Positions 35,401-47,400 of a DNA stretch of 64,000 bases are shown here, piece after piece. This stretch comes from Triplophysa rosa. Lineage: Eukaryota > Chordata > Actinopteri > Cypriniformes > Nemacheilidae. Below the pieces are notes generated by a model. The model was not told the origin of the DNA and made no database searches. It saw nothing but the letters and a program-made list of their open reading frames with translations. The position numbers were made by a program, and so were the translations under genes. How positions within the stretch are numbered: the stretch's first letter is position 1; each line of letters begins with the position of its first letter. The stretch is from the NCBI RefSeq assembly GCF_024868665.1, contig NC_079890.1, positions 8,833,081 through 8,897,080 of the forward strand, given 5' to 3'.

Positions 35401-38400
35401 ATTTTAAAAAAATCTGTTCTTTTGAGTTTGGCTTGAAATATTTTCACAGGAAACTACCCACAATTCCCGGTGTGGATCATGATATATTGTGTTTAAAGAG
35501 CTGGTCAAATAAACTAGTACCTGCACACTAACACAGCCCTGGAGTATGAGTTGTAGCTGTTTCATGTCGACCTCTTGGTTAGAGCATATTTTAGTGAGCT
35601 CAGTGCTTCGATCTTTCATCTCATCTATGGCCACATCAATCGGTTTCAGATCTATGTGTTTTTCCGCCACAACTTCGATGCGTTTCTTCACGTACGGAAA
35701 AATGTTGGCCGCTGTGGACACACATGTATTTGGAAATGGTCACAGATGGTTGCTGTGTCTGAACCAGATTAACAAAGGAGAACCAACATGGTCTGTTGGC
35801 GAGACATTTAATCTTTCATCTATAACAGACTGTAAGATAGTGACATGGGGTTTAGAGCTGGCTACACACCTGCTGCTGTCATCACAGGAGGGACAGCAAA
35901 TGACAGCAGAGGCGGTTTAAAATGAGCCTTTATCTAAGTGACATGTCAAGATAACTGAATATTCATGTTAGACCATGAAAGTCTGTGTAAATATGCTCTG
36001 GCTTGCGAGGAACGTTACTGTTCAGGATCTTTTCAATTCCATTAAATATGTATATACTGATTTTGCACAAAATGTGCGTTAGTAAAATCCCATAAATATG
36101 TTTTTCTGTATGAATGCTGAGCTTACTGGTAAGTATTGTTCTCCGCTTGCATTGTTCCTCCACCCCTCCTTGTTTTTTTCCAGTTAGTGTGTACGGCGTC
36201 TCAAAGACAAAACGGTTAATGTTGTGGCACTTTTCAAATGCAGTCTTCCGCTCCAACAGGTCTTTCTCATCAAAGTAGGGCTTTACAAATGTTACCTGAA
36301 TGTATGCAAACTTTGGGTCCAGATCTTTCTGGTTTACCTGCAAGATATAAAAGTCAGTTAAGTTACCTGATGCCAGGGCCTCAGTCTTATAGGAGTTTCA
36401 AACTGTGAGAGACCACAAACATGAGGACAAAAAATCCTAGATTTATTCAACTTGCTCCTATAATGTGTGGTGCGCCATGATGTGACGAAGAAACACCACA
36501 CATGAACAGATTTTCCTGACTGTGAACACAGGAAATCTCACAAATTCTCTCGAGACTTCAGAATAAGTGTATCATTATTTCACTGCATGTTTATTATATA
36601 TGTATTCAATATAAAAAAGTTGTACATATAACCTTTTATGTGATTTTAAAAATATTATTTGTCATTGAGAAATTGCTCAATCTAAAGCATTTAAGGTGGC
36701 ACAGCACTAGGTGTAATTTTATTGCAACTTTCAAATTTTGTTGTATTTATGTCTTCACAGTAATTAAAATAATATATTAATACTGTTTTGTAAAAAAAAT
36801 GCTGCTGACATTATCACATGAAAGAGTCTGGCTCCACTAGCTCCACCGGACCTATTTTTTCTGTTCTACCTTAAAGCATCAGCACATTTGGACTCCTACC
36901 ACTACCGTCACTTGCACATAGCCTGGATTTTTTCTTGTTGAAATGATTCGTAATCGTGATGATAGTGTTTGTAATGCTTTTGATAGAAAATTGACAGAAT
37001 AAAGAAAAGGGTTTGGTTGAAGTCATGACTACGGTTGTTGTGCTTCTGTCAGCTGGCTTTCTGATTGGGTATCAGACTTTACCTAGGATTGTCGGAAGGG
37101 GATAAATCGGCCCGATTATCTTGTGGTGAGGCAATAATTTGGTGTCGATAGCCAGAGAAAATGTTTTCGTGTACAATCATGTTTTATAGTTCTGATTTTA
37201 ATCTCTTCAAAAAAAATCCTAAACAAATGCTGAGGCAAGATTGTCCTGCCTTCAGACTTTCAATGTTTGCTTAAAACATAAACAACTGTTTCCTTTAAGG
37301 AGGCTCAACTGCACGTGGAGCATCACAGTGAGGGGGAAACCTTGTCTTCTTACTTTGTTGGAATCTTGGATGATTTTGACACACTCGGTTCCAAACTTTT
37401 CTCCGTAGAGACCAATGAGACGATGGGAAATTTCAGGAAGACTTGTGATCTTTGGCTCCTTGTAGATGTATTCTTTACCATCCTCCTCTTCAAAGAAGCT
37501 CTGAAATGAAAAATATAACAAATGCATGAAGAAAGTAATACTGGTATGGTATTCATGTGCTGTATTTGTCACGGTCCCACCGTCTTGTTTATGAAATTCT
37601 AGTCGTGTGGTGGGATCGGGGCAGAGTTCTTGGGTTTTATGTGGGAAAACCATGAGATGTTTATGCCTCTCATGTGTTTTTCCAGTGTCTCGTCTCTGTT
37701 CCCGCCATCTCGTTTCCTCGTTATCCTTCCCTAAGTGTTTGATTACCCACACCTGCCCTGTGTCGTTATCCCTCGTTTGTGTTCCCTATATATACCCTCT
37801 TGTTTCTTTGTCCTGTGCTCGTTCGTTGTGCTTGTTCCTGTCCGTACCAGTGTTCTGTTCAAATATTCTAAGTCAAGTCAAGTCGAGTTTTGTAAGTCTG
37901 TTGTTTAGCGTTTGTCTAGTGTTATTCAGTTTACCCTGTCTTAGTTCATCTGTGTTCTGTCTGCTGCATGTCATCTTGTTTTCTGGGTTTTTCCCCATCG
38001 TGGGTGTTTTAGTTTCTGTTTTTGTTTCTTTGTTAAAATAAAGTATCTGTTAACCCCTTCACTGCTGCCTGCATTTGGGTTCTTTCTGCCAGACCGTGAC
38101 GGAACGAACGAGCCAATACGAACCCAGTAGGCAGCATGGGCACGAGACGGTCCCACCAGGCTCGCCTCCTCTGCGGCATTTGTCAGGGGAACGATGACAT
38201 CGAGGACTATCTATATAGGTTCCTGGATGCCGCAGAGGAGGATGTCTTCGGGGAGGAGGAGGTGGCGGTGCTTTTTAACGCCGGTCTCAGGGACCCCCTG
38301 TCACGGGCGGAGATGCGGTCATTGAGACCGCTGGACTTCGATGTCGTGTGGCAGTATGTCATGAACCGACCGGAGTCCAGGGTCTCAACACGTCACTATC

Positions 38401-41400
38401 ACCCATCTCCGCTGGCCGCCATACAGGAGGGTCAGACCCTGCAGATCGGGGTTTTAGGCATTGCCACACCGCTCTCCTCAACCCCTGCAGCCTCCCCACC
38501 AGTCAGCCTACGAGGTAGGCGAGGAAGGAGGGAGTCCTGGGGAACTACCTCCGAGGAGTCCCAGCCGGAGCCAGCCGTGCCGTTTACCTCCTTCCATCAC
38601 CCGACCACCAGCCGGGTGGCTAGGCNTACAAATGTTACCTGAATGTATGCAAACTTTGGGTCCAGATCTTTCTGGTTTACCTGCAAGATATAAAAGTCAG
38701 TTAAGTTACCTGATGCCAGGGCCTCAGTCTTATAGGAGTTTCAAACTGTGAGAGACCACAAACATGAGGACAAAAAATCCTAGATTTATTCAACTTGCTC
38801 CTATAATGTGTGGTGCGCCATGATGTGACGAAGAAACACCACACATGAACAGATTTTCCTGACTGTGAACACAGGAAATCTCACAAATTCTCTCGAGACT
38901 TCAGAATAAGTGTATCATTATTTCACTGCATGTTTATTATATATGTATTCAATATAAAAAAGTTGTACATATAACCTTTTATGTGATTTTAAAAATATTA
39001 TTTGTCATTGAGAAATTGCTCAATCTAAAGCATTTAAGGTGGCACAGCACTAGGTGTAATTTTATTGCAACTTTCAAATTTTGTTGTATTTATGTCTTCA
39101 CAGTAATTAAAATAATATATTAATACTGTTTTGTAAAAAAAATGCTGCTGACATTATCACATGAAAGAGTCTGGCTCCACTAGCTCCACCGGACCTATTT
39201 TTTCTGTTCTACCTTAAAGCATCAGCACATTTGGACTCCTACCACTACCGTCACTTGCACATAGCCTGGATTTTTTCTTGTTGAAATGATTCGTAATCGT
39301 GATGATAGTGTTTGTAATGCTTTTGATAGAAAATTGACAGAATAAAGAAAAGGGTTTGGTTGAAGTCATGACTACGGTTGTTGTGCTTCTGTCAGCTGGC
39401 TTTCTGATTGGGTATCAGACTTTACCTAGGATTGTCGGAAGGGGATAAATCGGCCCGATTATCTTGTGGTGAGGCAATAATTTGGTGTCGATAGCCAGAG
39501 AAAATGTTTTCGTGTACAATCATGTTTTATAGTTCTGATTTTAATCTCTTCAAAAAAAATCCTAAACAAATGCTGAGGCAAGATTGTCCTGCCTTCAGAC
39601 TTTCAATGTTTGCTTAAAACATAAACAACTGTTTCCTTTAAGGAGGCTCAACTGCACGTGGAGCATCACAGTGAGGGGGAAACCTTGTCTTCTTACTTTG
39701 TTGGAATCTTGGATGATTTTGACACACTCGGTTCCAAACTTTTCTCCGTAGAGACCAATGAGACGATGGGAAATTTCAGGAAGACTTGTGATCTTTGGCT
39801 CCTTGTAGATGTATTCTTTACCATCCTCCTCTTCAAAGAAGCTCTGAAATGAAAAATATAACAAATGCATGAAGAAAGTAATACTGGTATGGTATTCATG
39901 TGCTGTATTTGTCACGGTCCCACCGTCTTGTTTATGAAATTCTAGTCGTGTGGTGGGATCGGGGCAGAGTTCTTGGGTTTTATGTGGGAAAACCATGAGA
40001 TGTTTATGCCTCTCATGTGTTTTTCCAGTGTCTCGTCTCTGTTCCCGCCATCTCGTTTCCTCGTTATCCTTCCCTAAGTGTTTGATTACCCACACCTGCC
40101 CTGTGTCGTTATCCCTCGTTTGTGTTCCCTATATATACCCTCTTGTTTCTTTGTCCTGTGCTCGTTCGTTGTTCTTGTTCCTGTCCGTACCAGTGTTCTG
40201 TTCAAATATTCTAAGTCAAGTCAAGTCGAGTTTTGTAAGTCTGTTGTTTAGCGTTTGTCTAGTGTTATTCAGTTTACCCTGTCTTAGTTCATCTGTGTTC
40301 TGTCTGCTGCATGTTATCTTGTTTTCTGGGTTTTTCCCCATCGTGGGTGTTTTAGTTTCTGTTTTTGTTTCTTTGTTAAAATAAAGTATCTGTTAACCCC
40401 TTCACTGCTGCCTGCATTTGGGTTCTTTCTGCCAGACCGTGACAGTATTACTGCAATTTGTCAAGGATTTAGAAAAGACTGACTTCCTTCGTGGTTTAAA
40501 ACTTTTACAAAAAATTTCTGTGCATTTGACCAGTTTGTATCTCTTTTAAGTACTGTAAACCAATTGTGGGGAATGCATTTGCATTATTATTCAAAACATT
40601 ATCTATCAATTCATTTACCCATAATACCAATTAATAAATTTTATGTCATCATCATCATTTTCATCTCAGATTGTTCTGCTAAACACAAAGTAAGATATTT
40701 GGAAGAATGTCAGTAACCAAATAGATCTGACCAATGTTTTTCACCAAAACGACAGACCAAATACATGAATAAATGTATTACTTTTAATAATGTAAATTAC
40801 TTTCAGAAAGAAAAAGTAATGTCTTTGGTCCCTCCAATCCTTACTTTTGTCAAAAGTCAAAGTAGAGTAACTAAAACAATTCAATATCAGGCGAAATCAG
40901 TGGTTTATACAAACGGAAGTTATTTTAGGAAGTGGTAGTAACAAAATGTAAGAAACTTTTTTTTGAACGCACCTGTCCATAAATGGCAACTCTATAGTAG
41001 GTCCCCAGCAGACGTCTGCCAGACTGCATGACTTCTAATATCTTAGCATAAGCACGCTGCAGTGTGTCATACAACCTCCTCAGTTTCTGTAGAAGAGAGA
41101 GACGTAACATTTCTCTGAGGATGTGTACGAAGTAAAGGTTTAAGTTGTACTAATGTCACATTGATGGTGTTCTGTTTGTACTACAACACATACAATATAC
41201 ATATATACAATACGTATAATATACACTTATTTTTCATATGAGCGGTATGATTCAATGTAGGTACGACACAACACATGCTGACAGATACTCAAGGCCACGT
41301 CTAAACGTGTGCAACTGTGTACAGTCTGTCAGCTTAAAGTGTGTGATCAATGGGAGTGTTTACTGTGTTTGTTTGTAGGTCTACATTGTAAGATGTCTGG

Positions 41401-44400
41401 CAAACAGTTTTCATTCAGAACTGAACCCTTTGTCGTAGAAAAGTAAATCTTCATCTACAAACCTGTGGTGTCATGTTTGACATCTATAAACAATAACTTG
41501 GAATGCTGGAAATGACTTGGAAGATGTCTTCAACATCATAATGATATGAAGAGTTTATTTCCAAAATGAGATAACTCCGTTTTTATAATTGTTCAAAAAT
41601 CATGTTCCGTTTCTGTCGGTCTCTCGACGTTGTGTCGAACCGACAGATGGGTTCCTCCCTGAGAACCAATCGCTTCCGACTACTTAGAAAAGGCCAATGA
41701 AAATTGGCGAATGAAATTTGCATGCCGGACTCCGCCCCCGGAAATCCGGGTGTAAAAGGGAGATGGCGTGCTTCATTCATTCACCTTTTGTTCTTCGGAG
41801 CCTTCGCTTATGAAGATCAACTCTCGCTACTTAGCAGATTGCCGGTTCTATGACATGGTGCAGCGGACTGTCCCTTCCTGCGGCGACTTCCCCTGGGCGT
41901 CTCGGCGGTTCCAGAGGTGTTCGAGCTGGAGAACAGCGGGACATGCCGAGCTGGAGAAATTTGCTCTTAGCCATCTTTAGCCATCCTCGTCACAGCCCGG
42001 GAAGCATGCGAGGTGGTGGCTGGTTCTCGGAAGAAGACAGCCACCCGTGACCGCAACGTCTCCATGACCATCTGCCCGCAGTGCGGACAAGATGAGTCCA
42101 TGAAGGCCGCCTCAGCGTGCTGGACACCCAAACATTTGGAATAGACATCGTGCCTGTCCCCCTCCTCGATGACGACACCGCACCCACGAGAACAGCGGGA
42201 CATGCCCAGCTGGAGAAATTTGCTCTTTTAGAATGCAGACGGTGAGGCACCACCTCGCATGCTTCCCGGGCTGTGACGAGGATGGCTAAAGCCATTCCGT
42301 CCGCCAAGGCGAGCGGCGAGGGTGATATGGGGGTCTCTGCGAGCGTTAATCTGTCAGCCAAGTGCTCGCGAACCGCTCGCACCCCGTCTCGCTCGCCTCA
42401 CCGTTCCATAGCAGACGGTACCACACCTTCTGCATCCTCCTTCACGTATTCGGACACGATGCGTGAGGAAGATGAGATGTCAATCGCAGCATCGGAGAGC
42501 GAATTGCTAGCATCCGATCCCGACGATTCCTTGCAGCTCCCTCCAAGGGGGGTCGAGCTCAGGAAGAGGCGGATTTCGAGATGTCAGCCATGCTTTCCCG
42601 GGCCGCCGTGTGCATTGGGTTAGAGTGCACTCCGGTGCCTCTCCCCCAGCGCTCGCGGCTGGATACATGGTTCTTGGGCTCTGAGCGCAACTCCAAGCCG
42701 CGCCCAACCCCAGTTCCGTTCTTCCCGGAAGTGCATGAGGAACTGACGAAGACGTGGAACGCCCCTTTTTCGGCACGTACACGTCAAACCAGTTCCGTCG
42801 CTCTCTCTTCCCTCGATGGTGGGGCAGCTAAGGGTTACGTCGACGTGCCCCTGGTGGAACGTGCAGTCGTGGTGCACCTGTGCCCGCAGGCGGCGTCCAC
42901 CTGGAGAGGTCGACCGAAACTCCCGTCCAAGGCGTGTAGGACTTCGGCAGCTCTGGTGTCGAAGGCCTACGCTGCTGCGGGCCAAGCTGCCTCCTCTCTC
43001 CACGCCATGGCCATCCTGCAGGTCCACCAGGCCAAGGTGTTGAAAGAGATCCACGAGGGTAAGACCGACCCAGGGTTAACGCAGGAACTCCGCACCGCCA
43101 CCGACCTCGCTCTACGGGCGACCAAGGTGACCGCGCGGGCCCTGGGTCGGGCGATGTCCACTCTTGTGGTCCAGGAGAGGCACCTCTGGCTTAACCTTGC
43201 GCATATGAGCGACGCCGAGAAAGTCCGCTTTCTCGACACGCCCATTGTGCAGGGTGGGCTGTTTGGTGACACTGTCGAGGACTTCGCTCAGCAGTTCTCG
43301 GCAGTGAAGAAGCAGACGGAGGCCATCAGCCATATCCTACCCCGCCGTGACTCGGCCGCCAACAGGCCTTCGAGATCCCGTGCGGCCTCTGCTCCCCAGC
43401 AGCCCCAGCCCTCTTCGAAGCCAGCTCCGGTCCCAGCGCTCCCTACCCAGGCAGCACCCCAGAAGAGGACATCGAAGGGGAGACCACCAACCCGTCAGCA
43501 ACCTTCGAGGAAGAAGCGACCCTGATGGGAAGACCCCAGGGAAGTTGACACCATCGGGCCCGATCCCAGCCATACCATCGCTGGACGGTCGATCCAGGAT
43601 GGTTCCTGCCCTGTTCCAACATCAGCTAGGCCTAGCGCCCACTTTCTCACAAAAAAGAGTTTCCAATCTCCCTGGGTGTTTATCACAGCCGCTCTCACCC
43701 TCTGTCAGAAGGTGTTCGGCAACTCGACGTTGCGTCTTGGCGAGGCGCAACATCGAATTTACATTGCAGCCCTCAGCACTCTCAAATCGACGGTGCGGGG
43801 AGCTGCATCGCCAGGCAGGCAAACCAGCAGAGCCAGTCTTCTTCCCGAGAGACCCGCACTGCCAGCCATCGAACCACCCCCCGGGGGATCGATGAAGCAG
43901 ATCGTACCCTTAGTCCCCCTGTCGCGGTCCCTGGGAGCTTGTCTCGAGCTTCCCACACCGTCACGGTGGCTGAGGAGAACGATCCGTCTCGGCTATGCGA
44001 TCCAATTCACCAGAAACCCGCCCAAGTTTCGGGGGCATCCTCGCCACCTCAGTCAGAGGCTGGGATGCTCGCGTACTACGGGGCGAGGTCGCCACCCTTC
44101 TGGCGAAGGGTGCGATCGAGTCCATCCCCCTAGCCGAGATGTCCAAGGGGTTTTACAGCCCCTACTTCATCGTCCCCAAAAAAGGCGGGGGGATGCGCCC
44201 CATCCTAGATCTGCATACCCTGAACAGGCACCTGCACAAGCGGCCGTTCAGGATGCTCATCTATCAGATGTCAGGACTGGTTCATGGCAATCGACCTAAA
44301 GGACGCTTACTTTCATGTCTCGATTCTCCCTCGTCATCGCCCATTCATACGGTTCGCTTTCGAGGGTCAGGCATATCAGTACAGAGTCCTCCCCTTCGTC

Positions 44401-47400
44401 TGTCCCTGTCCCCACGAGTCTTCACAAAGATCGTGGAAGCCGCCCTCTCTCCCTGAGGGGAGAGAGGTGTGCGGGTACTCAACTATCTCGACGACTGGCT
44501 TATTTTGGCACACTCACGAGATCTGTTGTGTACACACAGGGACCTGGTGCTCCGGCACGTAGATCGACTGGGGCTACAGGTCAACCGAGAAAAGAGCAAG
44601 CTCTCCCCTGTGCAGAGCATCCTCTATCTTGGTATGGAACTCAACTCTGTCACCATGACAGCGCAACTGTCCTCAGAACGCGTCCAGTCGGTGTTGAACT
44701 GCCTGGAACATTTCAAGCAGTCAGCGGTTCCCCTGAAACAATTTCAGAGGCTCCTGGGACACATGGCATCCTCGGCGGCGGTGATACCCCTCGGGTTGAT
44801 GCACATGAGACCGCTCCAACACTGGCTTCAGAGTTGAGTTCCCTGGAGAGCGTGGCACACCGGCAGCAGGCGGATGGTGATTACGCCTCTCTGCCGACGC
44901 ACCCTAACCCCTTGGTCTTCCATGACCTTCCTTCGGGCAGGGGTTCCCCTGAGGCAGGTTACGAGGCATGTCGTGGTGACAATGGACGCCTCCCTGCAGG
45001 GCTGGGGTGAAGTGTGCAACGGGCACGCAGTGTCTGGGCTTTTGACGGGCCCTCGCCTGCGCTGGCATATCGATTGCCTAGAGTCGTGGACCGTGCTACT
45101 CTCACTGAAGAGGCTACAACCTCTCGTGCAGGGCAAGCACGTGCTGGTCCGGTTGGACAGCACTACTGCAGTAGCGTATATCAATCGTCAGGGTGGCATT
45201 CGCTCACTGCAGTTAACGCGACTCGCCCGACGCCTCCTCCGGTAGAGTCAGCAGGTGACCCGTTCCCTGCGTGCCACGTATATCCCAGGTGACCTGAACC
45301 AGACAGCCGATGCGCTCTCTCGTCAGTCGACGCCTCGCGGAGAGTGGCGACTCCACCCCCGCGCAGTCCAGCTCATTTGGATGCAGTTCGGGCAGGCCCA
45401 GGTAGACCTGTTCGCTTCCCTCGAAACCACCCATTGCCCGCTTTGGTACTCTCTGACCGAGGGACCCCTCGGCACGGATGCCCTAGCGCACAGCTGGCCA
45501 CGGGACAAGCGGAAGTACGCCTTCCCCCCAGTGAGCCTCATTGCAAAGACCCTGTGCAAGGTCAGGGAAGAGGAGCATCAAGTGTTACTCATTGCGCCAC
45601 ACTGGCCCAACCGGACTTGGTTCTTGGAGCTAATGCTCTTGATGACAGCTCCCCCCTGGCCGATTCCCCTGACGAAGGACCTGCTTTCCCTGGGAAAGGG
45701 CACGTTATGGCATCCCAGGCCAGACCTCTGGAACCTCCATGTCTGGCACCTGGATGGGATGAGGAGATCCTGAGTGGTCTGCCCCCAGCGGTGGTAGAGA
45801 CCATATCTCAGGCAAGGGCACCAGCCACTAGGCGACTGTACGCCTACAAGTGGCGCCTATTCTCGACCTGGTGTGCTTCTCGAGGAGAAGACCCACGGAG
45901 TTGTGCGATCGGGACCGTGCTGTCCTTCCTACAAGAGAGACTCGAGACTAACCTCTCCCCTTCCACACTGAAGGTGTATGCAGCCGCCATTGCCGCTCAT
46001 CACAACTCAGTTGCTGGAAAGTCTCTAGGACAGCACGACCTGGTCATTAGGTTCCTAAGGGGCGCTAGGAGTCGGAATCTGCCTCGTCCGCGCTCCATAC
46101 CCTCTTGGGACCTGGATGTGGCCCTGACAGGTCTCACCAGGCCCCCCTTCGAGCCCCTAGGGGATGCCGCTCTTCCTCATCTCACGATGAAGACAGTTCT
46201 CCTGATGGCACTCGCCTCCATCAAGAGGGTAGGGGACCTACAGGCATTCTCCGTGTCCCCTGACTGCCTAGAATTCGGACCCAGGGATTCTCACGTTATC
46301 CTGAGACCTTGGCCCGGCTATGTGCCCAAAGTTCCCACCACTCCCTTTCGGGACCAGGTGGTGAACTTACAGGCGCTCCCCACTGGGGAAGAAGACCCAA
46401 CCCTGTCCGTGTTGTGTCCAGTACGCGCGCTGCGCCTTTACTTAGACCGCACACAGAGCTTCAGGAGCTCGGATCAGCTCTTTGTCTGTTTCGGAGGTCA
46501 GCAGAAGGGGAGAGCTGTCTCCAAGCAGAGGTTGGCGCACTGGATTGTGGACGCTGTCACGACAGCCTACCAATCCCAAAATCGCCCGTGCCCACTAGCA
46601 GTGAGAGCTCACTTCACCCGGCGTATAGCCTCCTCGTGGGCACTGGCACGCGGCGCCTCTCTCACAGACATTTGCAGAGCTGCGGGTTAGGCTACACCCA
46701 ACACCTTCGCGAGGTTCTACAACCTCCGCGCAGAGCCGGTGTCAGCCCGCGTCCTGCATGGCAACATGTAGGACCGGCAACCGGTAGGGTGTACGCCTAT
46801 ATTGGTTCCTTCCCCCTTCTCTCGAGTGGGTCAGCTTAGCGATTCAGCCTCCCTTCTTTCCCCACTGGGCGAAGAACAGGCACTCCATCCATCACTAATC
46901 AAGCACCTTCTGTGGCGGGCTGGGCAGAGCAGCCCTGCCCCTTAGGCCGGGTATCTCCGGAGTTATTCGCAACATAGCTCTAACCGGACCTAGTGCTACC
47001 AGACGTTGCAACCCCCCAGTAGGGCGGTTCCATCTGATGTATCCTCATGCTGGTTCCCACCTTGGTAACCCATGACCTCCCTAGGTGGACCTCCACCTCG
47101 CGGTTAACTCCTTCAGTCCGCACATTCTTCCCATGAGCTCTCCCCTATCGGTGAGACCATGTTGGTATCTCCACTAAACTCCTCCCTCCGGTAGGAAGTG
47201 GTCTCTGTAGTGCATCCCCCACTTGAGGAAGTAGTGCTTACCCAGTGGCCTTATGGTTCCGGGCGGCTTCTCGCTGTTAGAGAAACAAGGCCGCCACCTG
47301 TGAGGCCGAAGGCAGGGGCCTTCCCACCTTTCAAGAAAGCTCTGGGACCCCCTACCTACACACTGGTAGGTTACAATTTCGCGGTAGCGCTCACGGCTGA

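Noticed and set aside
37252..37752. 166-codon minus-strand frame spanning a dock11 exon (and its copy at 39595-40095)
   Set aside because: Only 37354-37500 is coding. The rest is intron and LTR read-through beyond GT/AG borders.
37607..38041. 144-codon Ser/Leu/Cys-rich hydrophobic frame, repeated at 39950-40384
   Set aside because: Lies entirely inside the LTR (U3/R/U5-like sequence) and has low complexity, with no homology signal.
43337..45559. Minus-strand frames in the DIRS element
   Set aside because: Antisense shadows of gag, RT and RNase H.
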